NCBI GenBank assembly: GCA_022578965.1 | Contig: MU400549.1 | Location: forward strand, 62,991-126,990 | DNA from: Xylaria sp. FL1777 | Taxonomy: Eukaryota > Ascomycota > Sordariomycetes > Xylariales > Xylariaceae | Reading direction: 5' to 3' | DNA length: 64,000 nucleotides | In this document: positions 12,809-22,783 of the stretch, in pieces | Layout: every line of letters begins with the position of its first letter | Numbering within the stretch: the stretch's first letter is position 1 | Made by a program: the position numbers and the translations under genes | Notes under the pieces: generated by a model | Seen by the model: the letters and a program-made list of their open reading frames with translations, nothing else | Told to the model about the DNA's origin: nothing | Database searches by the model: none

Positions 12809-13661
12809 GACCAAAAGATACTCTCTTATGAATCCATCTGCTCCTACGCCACGCGGCGCGGCTAGAAGAAACGTCAGATTCCTCATCACTAACCATCCAA
12901 TTGATGAACAGCGCTTTTCCTTTAATTATGACAACTTGCATAGAGCGAGAAACGAAATGCTATATGGTCCCTCGTACTCGAATCAAACTAGGCGTTAAGG
13001 GGTTGAGTTAGTCCGGAAACCGGGACTAGAGGGTATCATTTCGGCGTTTAATGGTGTTTCGTTTTCCCACTATTTCCTGCGATGAATTCTGCGATGAATT
13101 ACATATATGTACAAGACCGTTCTACAAGCCACGAGACCTGAATCGCACGAATCTCTCAGTGGATGAGCTACGTTCAAGTGTATGCCTTACCTGCTTCTCT
13201 GTCTGTTAGTCGGTGCGTTTGTCCCTTTCCAAGAAGCGGCAGAAACAGGGAGGAAAGAATGTTTCCATGCTCCAGTTTAAATGGGCCGCTGGGAAGGAAA
13301 AATAGATGGTCAGGATGGAGATAATGATCTCGTTGTATCGTACCTATAGCCCTTGATATTTTCATCAGGGTGGTTGGCTGGGGACCAGTCAGATTAACTA
13401 ATGCGATGAATTTCAAACCCAAAAGAAAAGAAAGCAACATCATCCACAAGGTGTACGTTTCAATTAATACTCAACTCAACAGAGAGTATCACAACGTAAA
13501 GGTTTCACAGTTAAACCAAAACAAATATATTAATACAATACGCTTTATGTACGTCATTCTAATAATTAACCCTATCCTCTCGCCGCTTCGATTAACCCCA
13601 GTCCATTTCGCTGTTTGTATCCTATAATGAAAGGAAGATCATCCGACGCTGTTTTTCATAT
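12809..13661. other. Intergenic region downstream of KOG1 and the following minus-strand gene
   Basis: The two flanking genes converge here, so this stretch should hold both 3' untranslated regions. A short direct repeat, GCGATGAATT, is seen near 13079-13098. No gene is supported. Confidence 0.6.
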
Positions 13662-16511
13662 TTACTCTCTCCCTGGCACATACTTCCCTTTCTCTTTATC
13701 CTTGTTCTTAGGCGACGGCTCCGTGTTCTCTTGTGGTGGTGGTGGTGGTGGTGCCGCCACCCCATTCACAGCCGCGGTAGATGCAGATGCAGATGCAGAT
13801 GCAGATGTAGATGCTGCAGCGTTGTCGGCTCTCTCACGCTCAGCCTCACGTTCATGCTGGAGCCTCAAGAGTTTTATCATATCACCCCTGTTCAAGTGTC
13901 CAGGCAAGTTCTTCTTTCCGTCCTGGGCCCTCTGCCGTTGCTCTTGCTCAAACTCCTCGAGCTTCTTCATCTTGGCCTCTATGCTGCGCCGTCTCTTCTC
14001 TTCTTGCTCCTCCGCCTGCCGCCGCAGCATCTCGACGATCCCGTCTTGTCGCCGCCTCCGCTCCACCAGCTGCTGCCGCAACGTCTCCGCGAGCCCCTCG
14101 CGCGGTCGGGGTTCTCCTCCTACTCCTCCTCCTCTTCGCCGCCGTCGCCGCCGTTGTTGCGTCCGCCGCCGCTCTTCGGCCTGCTTTTGCTTTTTCTCCT
14201 CCTCCTCTTCGGCCTCCTTTTGCTTTTTCTGTTCCCGCTTCCGCTGTATATCTTCCTGCCGCACCTTCTTGCGCCGCTGCTGGTCCTGCCGCAGTATGTT
14301 TATGGCCTCGTTTCGCGTCCGCTGGTCTTGTATGTTCGACAGCATCTCTATGAGCTTCTTGTGCGACTGTCTCGCTAATTTCCTGTCCGTCTGGGCATTC
14401 GCTTTAGCGAGCTGTTTCTGGAACTCGGTGAGGTCGGTCTGTGGTGGGTGCGGTGGTGCTCGTTGTTGGCGAGCACTTGGTTCGCTGGTAGGTACTTGGT
14501 CTGCCATGCGGACCATGGCTAGACCATGGCTATGCGGCGGCGTAGGCGGTTCTATCGTTTCCTGCTCTGCCGCGCGGGGCACTTGTGGAGTTAGATCTGG
14601 CTTATCCTGCTCTTCCACACGGACTATACTTCTATGAGAGAGAAATGGCGTTGGTGGAGGTGGTCCTATCGCTTCTTGTTCTACCTCGTAGAGCATGGGT
14701 CTAGGAGCGGGAGGCAATTGTGGAGTTAGATCCGGCTTATCCTGCTTATCCTGCTCTACCGTACGGACTATACTTCTATGAGAGAGAAACGGCGTTGGTG
14801 GAGGTGGCCCTATCGCTTCTTGTTCTACCTCGTAGAGCATGGGTCTACGAGCGGGAGGTAGTTGTGGAGCTGGATCTGGCTTATCCTGCTCTTCTATACG
14901 GAATAGGGTTCTATGAGAGAGAAACGGCGTTGTCGGAGGTGGTCCTATCGCTTCTTGTTCTATCTCGTAGAGCATGGGTTTACGAGCGGGAGGCAATTGT
15001 GGAGCTAGATCTGGCTCATCCTGCTCTACCGTTCGGGTTATACTTCTACGAGAACGAGGCCGTGACGGTGTACACTGTTCTGCTGTGATCCCTCCGGCCG
15101 CTAGGGCTATCATTTCATCACTGTAAGACCATTCTTTGACTGATCCGTTGACTGACCCGTTGACTAATCCGTTGACTGATCTGTTGACTGACCTGTTGAC
15201 TGACCCGTTGACTAATCCGTTGACTGACCCGTTGACTGATCCGTTGACTGATCCGTTGACTGATCCGTTGACTGATCCGTTGACTGATCCGTTGACTGAT
15301 CCGTTGACTGATCCGTTGACTGATCCATTGATATACGTGGACTCTGGCGTGCTGAACTTTACTAGCTTATGGCGAGACGAACGTGCGGGTACTGTTGGCG
15401 CAATGGGCTCTACTGGACTAGCAATAGTTTGACGATAATGATAGTGAGTCGATAAATCTGAGCTGGCTGGCCTCCTAGTTTTCACGACTGCAGCAGTTCC
15501 ATGCTTAGCTGCGCCTGACATCGATGCATCTACCGGTGTGGGTGCGGGCGCGGGCGCGGGCAGCGGTTTACATGGAGCTTGATCTTGACTTCGAGGTGAG
15601 CCTGACGGGTGACTGGGAAGGGGACCCGGGAAACGGCTTGGAGGACCTTGGGAGAGCCTTGGGGTGTCACTTGAAGGGTCACTTGAATGGTCACTTGGGC
15701 CTCGGCTTTTACTTCGAGAGTGACTTTTACTCCGGGGTTTGCCTGGAGAGTGACTAGGGGGTTGACTTGGGCCTTGGCTTTTACTTCGGGGTTGACCTGG
15801 AGAATGCCTAGGAGGGAGTCTAGGAGGGTGGCCTTTGGGGGGCTTTGGAGGAGGACTGGGAGGGTAACCTGGAAGTTCACCAGAGTCGGTAGAGCGATCC
15901 CTAACGAAACCGTGCACATGGGACTGTCCGCTTGTCAGGAGAGGCAAGGGTGGTGACGGCGGCCGCGGCGGCAGTGTTCTGCTCCATGGCCAATGGTCAC
16001 CTGGCGGTGAAACTGGTCGTGGGCTGGGACGGGGCAAAATAGGGGGCAGCAAAACCACCGGTTGCGGGATACTGCTAGGCCAACCTCCCACTGGACCCCG
16101 ACTGAGGCTAGGCTGGCGTGTCCCGTCGGCCGAAGTCTCGGAATATTCGTTACAGTACCAGTGAACTGGGTATCTGGACGAGGATCTGAAGACGGTGTCG
16201 CGGGTTGGAGTAAGCACGGCTGGGCGAGGCGGTGTCGGGAACGAGATAACCCATAAGGTCGTCTTCCGCTTGGTCAAGGTAGTGGAATAGTTTTTTTGGT
16301 TTCCCTCAACACCGTACCTGGGTTTTCTTCGATGAGCCGCTAGCGCTACGTCGCCGGTTGTTGGGCTAGGACTCGACCCTCTATTCCGGTTGGGTACGGC
16401 TCGTCTTGGATAAGACTCAGAGTCTGAGTCATCCCCATATCGATCCTGGCGTAAACGTTCGAGCCCTAAGTCGCCCCCTGATTGTATACCACCTGACTGT
16501 TCGGCGCCCAT
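13662..16511 (-). CDS. Hypothetical repeat-rich, proline-rich and coiled-coil protein (949 aa, single exon)
   Basis: This is one uninterrupted frame of 949 residues starting MGAEQSGG. I do not recognise a family. In order it shows: an acidic/polar N-terminus; a Pro/Ser/Lys-rich segment with many SKS and PPKPP words (about residues 150-330); about 16 tandem NGSV tetrapeptides (12-bp units at 15136-15331); three copies of a 45-48 residue module containing PMLYEVEQEAIGPPP and LSHRS (spaced 144 and 135 bp); a strongly charged region rich in Glu, Arg, Lys and Gln that should form a coiled coil (about residues 690-880); and a conserved-looking GHLNRGDMIKLLRLQHEREAE near the C-terminus. There is no signal peptide or membrane segment. 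The long frame, frame-preserving repeat units and ordered segments support coding. An upstream exon or introns inside the low-complexity part cannot be excluded. Confidence 0.65.
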   Translation of the reverse strand: MGAEQSGGIQSGGDLGLERLRQDRYGDDSDSESYPRRAVPNRNRGSSPSPTTGDVALAAHRRKPRYGVEGNQKNYSTTLTKRKTTLWVISFPTPPRPAVLTPTRDTVFRSSSRYPVHWYCNEYSETSADGTRQPSLSRGPVGGWPSSIPQPVVLLPPILPRPSPRPVSPPGDHWPWSRTLPPRPPSPPLPLLTSGQSHVHGFVRDRSTDSGELPGYPPSPPPKPPKGHPPRLPPRHSPGQPRSKSQGPSQPPSHSPGKPRSKSHSRSKSRGPSDHSSDPSSDTPRLSQGPPSRFPGPLPSHPSGSPRSQDQAPCKPLPAPAPAPTPVDASMSGAAKHGTAAVVKTRRPASSDLSTHYHYRQTIASPVEPIAPTVPARSSRHKLVKFSTPESTYINGSVNGSVNGSVNGSVNGSVNGSVNGSVNGSVNGSVNGLVNGSVNRSVNRSVNGLVNGSVNGSVKEWSYSDEMIALAAGGITAEQCTPSRPRSRRSITRTVEQDEPDLAPQLPPARKPMLYEIEQEAIGPPPTTPFLSHRTLFRIEEQDKPDPAPQLPPARRPMLYEVEQEAIGPPPPTPFLSHRSIVRTVEQDKQDKPDLTPQLPPAPRPMLYEVEQEAIGPPPPTPFLSHRSIVRVEEQDKPDLTPQVPRAAEQETIEPPTPPHSHGLAMVRMADQVPTSEPSARQQRAPPHPPQTDLTEFQKQLAKANAQTDRKLARQSHKKLIEMLSNIQDQRTRNEAINILRQDQQRRKKVRQEDIQRKREQKKQKEAEEEEEKKQKQAEERRRTQQRRRRRRRGGGVGGEPRPREGLAETLRQQLVERRRRQDGIVEMLRRQAEEQEEKRRRSIEAKMKKLEEFEQEQRQRAQDGKKNLPGHLNRGDMIKLLRLQHEREAERERADNAAASTSASASASASTAAVNGVAAPPPPPPQENTEPSPKNKDKEKGKYVPGRE
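14600..15050. repeat. Three direct copies of a 135-144 bp module within the 949-aa gene
   Basis: The word GAGCATGGGT followed by TACGAGCGGGAGG-like sequence recurs at 14691, 14835 and 14970. Spacings are 144 and 135 bp, both multiples of three, so the copies stay in frame. At protein level each copy reads PMLYE(V/I)EQEAIGPPP...PFLSHR...EEQDKPD...PQLPPA. Confidence 0.85.
15136..15331. repeat. 12-bp minisatellite encoding NGSV repeats
   Basis: About 16 copies of TTGACTGATCCG lie head to tail with a few point changes. On the coding (minus) strand each unit reads N-G-S-V, with NGLV and NRSV variants towards the C-terminal end of the array. Confidence 0.95.
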
Positions 16512-18089
16512 CGTGGAGGCAGCCGACTGGGTATTGCCTAGGAAGCGGTGACCCGAATGGATACGGTAGTAGAGCTATCACGATAGTCACTACTAAATAC
16601 CATAAGTGTATGTCCCATCAACAATGAAATGGGGAGTCATTTCGGCGAGACGCGTACCAAATTATGAGACAGTAGCAAGGAGTATTGTTGATACGGAAAA
16701 GAGTGACAGAACCTGTATTGAGCTGACTAATTGACGATACGGTTCACGATGTCAACCCGTCTCTCCCAAAACATACATTGATATTGGTGTATGGTTATTG
16801 TAAGGAGACAGATCCCATGTCTAAGAGTAGATTTTGCCGTCTTCCGTCAGAAAGAGGCTATTGAAGGATAAGTCGGACGCCCGCTCTTGACTAAATATAT
16901 GGCGCTTGAGATCCATACGTCTCGCCTTCCCCAGGGCGGACGGAGATGTGCTTTTCGACCCTTCACCTACTGATGGAAGCTGTGGCCCTACTCCCCTGTA
17001 CCGAGTGCACCTCCTGTCGGCATTACTTAAAAGCATGGCTTTAGTAAAGGACATAGATTCAGAGCGGCGACTACCCTGCAGATTGAACCGTCTCTCTTCA
17101 GTTCGAAATTCTTTTCTACTCGAGTCAGGGGCTGATTCGTCACCACGACTTCCCTTTCGCCGACTGAGTTAAAAAAACAACCCAAATCAATTACTCTCTC
17201 TAGGCGCCACCGTCTTTGGGGTCATGGCGAGCTGCAGTATTCCCCGAAAACTTCCTAAGCCTGGTGAACTGTATCACTCTCGCTCCGTGCCTGGTGACGG
17301 ATGCTTTAGAGTCTATTTGAGCGCTACACCTAGATCTTCTATTTATATCCGTACAAGCACCAACTCCACTGACCAATGCTGCTGTGGACACAATGTAATC
17401 CAGTAGGGTCTACGATCTTGCTCGGTGTCTCTAATTTTAGCTCTGGTGTAGCCGGTCTCAAAGCTTCTATGCACGCTATTGAGAACTGTGCACATATTTC
17501 TCTGTTAATTGTGTACTTTCTTTAATATCTAGAGTAAAGGTTTTCAGACTGCATCTCAAGACCTATTTTCCCCGGAGGATCACAAGCTGACTTTTTAGGA
17601 ATTTGGCACTCATTGTTGCCCATGACAAGATTACGATTATGTACTGGATTACCGTTTGAACATTAAACAATGACTTGGCGATGATCTCGATGATCTAACA
17701 GATCATGATATATTAGGACTCTACAAATCCTCTGGTAATCGATCAGCATATGACAGGCGTATTCGTTTCGAAAATAGGGTCCTCTACGTGCATTCACGAC
17801 GGTATTAAGAGACGACAATAGGTTTTCCCAACGATCATAAAATATATCATTTGGAACTAGGAGAATTAATGCTCTCCTATCTATGTACTGCGCATGGTGA
17901 TGTTAATTCAAACTTCATATGGGCAGTTTCAACACTCCATTCCATGCGCTTAGGCGTATTGCCAAATTTGATCCGGGGTATCGGCGTACTACAACAATTG
18001 GAGTTAGCTATCACCCTTTTAAGCAAACCCGTGCAAAGCTTCTAGGTTATTATCTTCGCCCGAAAGAAACCTTGGTTCTCAAGGAAATA
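16512..18089. other. Intergenic region, no supported gene
   Basis: Only short overlapping open frames without recognisable motifs occur here. The 16.5-16.8 kb part is the likely promoter of the 949-aa gene; the rest is AT-rich and unassigned. Confidence 0.55.
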
Positions 18090-18751
18090 CTAAACAAGGA
18101 ACGAATGGCATTGAAAACCACTTACTGTTCGAATCCGTGTATCGTAACAACCCTGGAGGCTTTGGGACGAGGCGAAGATTTGATAGGTCCTATGCGTTAT
18201 TTCGCCGTCCGTGACAGGACAGAGATACCAAGATGCAAAGGCGCTGTTCAGATAAAAGGGACTACTGGGTTCGTGACTCCCCACGCGGTGAAATCCAGTG
18301 ACAGTGCTGCCTGCAGGTATGTAGGCAGAATGCGCTTGCGTGTAAGAAAGTGAACCATCCGGGGCTATGTAAACTATAGGGGGGGTTAGTGGCCCGAGCC
18401 TTAGAGTTCAGATAGAGAGAGGCGGATAATTAAATGCTTGCCTTGCTGGCCACCAGGAACTGAAACGTCCAACGACATCGTGGTGCTGTCCCCGGCTATA
18501 GCGAAGGTAGTCTCCGATCCCGAGTACTGCGAACAGTCGAGGCCTGAAACACCACTTGGACAGTAAGTGCTGGTGGCTCTATTGACGTAGAATTTGCCGC
18601 CGCTGGCATTAATGGGAGGGCCGAGGAAGATGATATCGGGGGTATCAGTCCTCCAAGCGCCGGTCGTAAAGGTCACGGGTGGGTTCTGTCTCGGGACAGA
18701 CGCAGCGAGCACCGCAATGGGGCAAGCGATGAGGGCTAAGATACTCTTCAT
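18090..18751 (-). CDS. Small secreted protein of the fungal 'IgE-binding protein' family, with a GC-AG intron
   Basis: Exon 1 is 18751-18442 and exon 2 is 18373-18090; the predicted protein is 197 residues. MKSILALIACPIAVLAAS is a typical signal peptide. The mature part follows a layout I remember from small fungal secreted proteins annotated as IgE-binding: a Gly/Asn-rich strand, a STYCPSG motif with further Cys, SLDVSVPGGQQ, then VYIAPDGSLSYTQAHSAYIP, and a C-terminal WYLCPV block. The 68-nt intron begins GCAAGC rather than GT and ends CTATAG, with a good CACTAAC branch site. Joining at G|TT gives the conserved QQVYIAPDG reading. Without splicing the frame stops at 18401. The exact C-terminus is uncertain because a GTAAGT word near 18125 could be a further donor. 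The molecular function of the family is not known to me. Confidence 0.75.
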
Positions 18752-18873
18752 TGTAACGAGTTTGGAGTATAGAAATGCGGGCTTTGAACGACGAGACTTG
18801 ATGTGGAAGCAAGAGTTGCTAAGAGCAGTAATGCGTGCGTGTGTATAGTAACATGTTAGTCAAGCTCCCCAGC

Positions 18874-18882
18874 CCTTATATA
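18874..18882 (-). promoter_or_regulatory. TATA box of the secreted-protein gene
   Basis: TATATAAGG on the minus strand lies about 125 bases upstream of the ATG at 18751, a plausible distance for a fungal core promoter. Confidence 0.55.
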
Positions 18883-21700
18883 TCGAAAGGTGAGCCAAAT
18901 TTGAGCCAGCCACCTGTTCCGTTTTCGGTGCATGATCTCGTGTTTTACCCAATGTCAAGATCAAGCGAGACAATATACAAAGATTATATATGTTTTCAAC
19001 GTTCGGTATACTAGAAGCTCGCCGAGGTGATGGGCCATGATACCCAATCTATCCAATCACAATCAAATACATACAGCCGATAACGCGCAAGCTGGAGAGA
19101 CGAAAGCCACCTCGGGTAAACCTCGTATTGGAACATATACGATGTGGCATCAGATGGTCTTACTGGATCGGCTAAGATACAGAGCCTGTTTGTGTGAGAC
19201 CAGTTGATTAAGTCTCTCCACTGTCAGGTTGTCGCCTATAACTTGAAGCTGGATGCAGGAGTAAAGTTGTTCCCAGTGTAGCAATCGAAGAATCATTGCG
19301 ATTTAGACATTTTCTATTGCCAGATCCATTTGTAGCAACATTGTCTACCCGCCCTCCACTGGGCAAAGGAGCCGGGGGACGATGGGTACGCGGGGAGATA
19401 GTTGCAAGAGTCTCCAGAGCTTGCCTCCATGTCTTAGTTACGTTACAGCACTATATCTATAGCCTACCACTCACTTTTATGTGACTAAAGCCAAGCCGTA
19501 TAGCTAAGCATATGTCTCTAGTTAGGGTGAAGTTCCTTCACCACAGAATGCAATCACTAGCTGACTGGCATCTTTCTCCTAAAAATTCACCAGCCCCATC
19601 ATGATGAATTCAGTGAAGCGAAATTGGGAACTGAAACGCTTGGACCAATAGGGATATTTACGTAGATAGATGATAACCTATATAGTGTAGTGCTGTAAGA
19701 TTAGAGAAAACCCTGTCTAGTTGTGCTCCGTCAGTTGAGATAGCCTGCACTAGGTACACAGGGGCGGTGAAGAAGCGCAACACTATTAGGTACTTGGCTG
19801 GAGAATGACTTGTATGTTGTGGCGGCTCACTGAATAAGAAAACCATTAAGGGCAAAATCGAGTGATCGTCGTGTTGAAGACCTAATATGAAGGAATTGGA
19901 ACGCCTCAAGCCAGCCTCTATTAGGCAATGCTCAGAATAAGGTTGCAGCAGCCTCAAAAACAACCTTAACCTTGTCTACGACGTATCGGTAGAATAAAAG
20001 ACTAACTACTGGGGTCTGCCTACACTGAGATTCCGTCTTTGGTCGCCAATGAATCACATTAGGTATTCAAATATGCAAACGTCGATTTAACCTTATGAGG
20101 CTGCTTTAGCATTCCTTGACTCTCTTAACATGTGGAATGGTGAGCCAAGCCTGTGTGTAGAGACACCTGTGTAAGTTGTTATTCATGCGTCTACTCAGAG
20201 CGCCAACGTCTTAGACGTGGTCTCTTCTTTTTTCCTTTTGTTTTACTTCCCCTCCCTCCTCCTCCTCTCTCTCTCTCTCTTTCTCTTCTCCTTATTTGTT
20301 TATTTATTTCTATTTATTTTTGGTTGGTTGATCTGGATACTTTCGACTGTTTATAGATAAGCGGGTTTACGGATGTATACTAGGCAACTAAATACTTTGG
20401 CCTCGGTCCCGAGTGAGCCGGCAGTACCCCTGTCTGTCAGAACCTACGTACGTAGTATAAGCATTAAAAACTATCAACGTATAATTGTTCTTGACGCTGC
20501 GTAGTCACCAAGTGAAATATCGCTTCAAAATCATGTGCGATAACGAGGCCCATCCAAGTACGCAGCTGTAGAATTGCGGCAAGTATTAATAAGCCTTTTT
20601 TTTTTTTTTTTAAACGGACCCCGGTGGCATTTGCGCGTAATGAGCTACGTAGGTGCCTATGGTGCCTATGTGTGCTCTCAAGTCAAATGTCAATCTCAGT
20701 CTGTGCTTGTTACAGGCAAGGAGGCACCCCCGAACCTGTCCCGGACGGGATCACGGCGATTAAATGAAGGGCGTGCCGGCGGAGATACACAGGTATGACG
20801 GCCGTGTTTGCTCACAAAGAGTCTCAACGCGTTTCACCTCTCGCCTATATAGTCCTACTAGAGCCTATGAATCACGGCTTCTCTACTGTGGCGGCAGGCT
20901 ACCGCTTCGTTGGGAATTTGATGCTTGATTGATTGCCTTGCTTTGCGCTTGCATGGTTCAAAATCGCGAACGAGTGTTACAAGTGCCTGAGCCCCCATAA
21001 TGAATGGCCAGCACATTAACAACTCATCACAACAAAGTTCAAAGTCCGGTGGAGAGATGTCCGGCATGGCAATCATCTCCTGTGACGGTGCACAATGGAG
21101 TGTGCCATCCGCATCCTCCGAGCTATTTGCTGTCGTTTCGCGTCTGTTCGTAAGCCCATCGCAGGTTGGTGTCCAACCTTCACTGCTTGTCCTGGTCGGG
21201 GGCGGGTCTGTTCATTTCCCGGACCAGCCACACTGAGTGACAATTCGTCAGCGCGTCGGCCGTCATCAATCAAATCGTCGCATTCCGCAAAAAAATCCCC
21301 AATGGGATCTATTTCGAGGCACAGAAAATTTTCATTCCAGATCCCTCAAGGACTCGGGCGGCTTTGCAACCTCCCTCGGAGGATCGTCTGACAGTTATGA
21401 TAATCGTTATTACAGGGGCAGTAAAGGGGGAACAACCGCCCTTTAGGGTACAACAGAGAGCAGACTAATAACATTAATATAGCTGACCCCGGCGTCCTAT
21501 TGGCCATGATCCCTGTTTAGGGTGCCGAATTTACCTAGTTAGGCACGTTAGGTATCAAACGCCAGCCCAATTAAGTAGGTTCGGATTGAGTTTTGGAGGG
21601 CCGTGGCCTCTGGCATTGACTTAAAATCAGTCGAAATGGCTGTTTAAGCAGCCGTGGTGCTTGCTCATTGGCGAACCGGCTTTGCAACCTTCCTCTCGAC
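18883..21700. other. Intergenic region, no supported gene
   Basis: It contains a CT-rich run at 20251-20291 and a 16-T run at 20596-20611. Short open frames on both strands near 20.9-21.4 kb show no motifs. I read the stretch as non-coding. Confidence 0.55.
20251..20291 (+). repeat. CT-rich low-complexity tract
   Basis: It consists of CCT and CT repeats in a near-pure pyrimidine stretch. No coding role is seen. Confidence 0.85.
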
Positions 21701-22783
21701 ATGCCGCACTCGTCGTCAGGTATGGCTCGTCCGTCCATCGTCGATCTGGAGACAGCTGCGCTCTCAGTCGTCCACCTCATGCAAGGTGTGGCTGAGCTCG
21801 TCAACGTTCGACTTGCCCTTGTCGGTGATTTAGCTGTTAGGAAGTACCTAACGCAGTCGCGGCCCTGCGAGGTACGTCGAAAATAAAACAGTCTTGATGA
21901 GGCATGGAGTGCTAACCGAGTCCTCTAGAGTATAGAATTCGTGATTGACAAGGCATCACCAAGTTTCGTGAAGAAGACTCTTCTCTCTCATGCTCACGGA
22001 AAGAAGACTATCGTCGAGAAAGGTCAAGCCATCTTCTACAGACATCCGGCTGGCTGGGCAATCGAAGTGAAGCTCACACCTGAGTGGCTTTGCCCTTATC
22101 TACCCGGCTCAGCTCAGCTAATTGGAGACATCAAAGAACTGCCATATATCTCCCTTCCAGATCTTGTCGTCTTCACGGCCGACGCCTGTGGCCTTCATGA
22201 ATCGGATGCAAGCAAGCACAGAGAAGCGGGGGACGCCTGTGCACTTCTAGAGCTTGCTTCGGAGCACTTTCCGCTGAAATTAGCGGACGAGAAGCTACAG
22301 AAAGTCGAAGAGGCCCTCGACACACTCGTTGAGTATTCACCGCCTGGGAAGGATAGGAGGTGGTGGGAGAGGAGACTGGGCAAACAAGGCGACAAGCGGC
22401 GATCGGCTCAAGATATTCTTTCAGAGCTTGATGAAGGACTACGCCTCGAGGAAGAGACTCGACGAGCCATGAGACGGTCCAGCGTCTTTTCTCTCAACAA
22501 CACCAGGGGCTCCGATACATCTATCGGTTCTACCTCTTCCATATCGTCGCAGAGCAGCACACCCCTGTCCTCTCCGCCACCTAAGATGCGACCGAGAAAG
22601 ATGAGCGTGAGCGGAACGTACCCGCGACCGCGCAGACACACACAGACAACTATGGACCAACCTACGTCCCCAACGGACCAGAATCCGTATGATATCCACC
22701 GGCTGCATGCCGCATCAATGGATATACGTGGCCGAAGCTCACCAGGCATATCCTTAATGAGATTTCCGGGGAAGGGGAGATGA
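21701..22783 (+). CDS. Conserved fungal hypothetical protein, possibly nucleotidyltransferase-like
   Basis: Two exons, 21701-21871 and 21929-22783, are joined in phase 0 by a 57-nt intron (GTACGT...CTCTAG, branch GCTAAC), giving 341 residues. The first ATG after the promoter reads MPHSSSGMARPS. Residues 20-60 hold VRLALVGDLAVRKYL and then IEFVID. That spacing resembles the G-x-A..R...D-I-x-F/V core of nucleotidyltransferase-fold proteins, but the usual acidic pair is not clear, so this is only a fold suggestion. Next come IFYRHPAGWAIEVKLTPEWLCPYLP and LPYISLPDLVVFTADACGLH, which look like a conserved fungal domain. The C-terminal third (Ser/Thr/Arg/Pro-rich from about residue 230) is probably disordered. 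There is no signal peptide or membrane helix. Coding support is good; function is unknown. Confidence 0.72.

Noticed and set aside
13615..14637. A 340-codon plus-strand frame rich in Cys and Ser
   Set aside because: It lies antisense to the 949-aa gene and its composition is the complement of the Arg/Gln/Glu-rich coiled-coil region.
18594..18848. Plus-strand frame over the secreted-protein gene
   Set aside because: It is a shadow of the minus-strand exon with the signal peptide.
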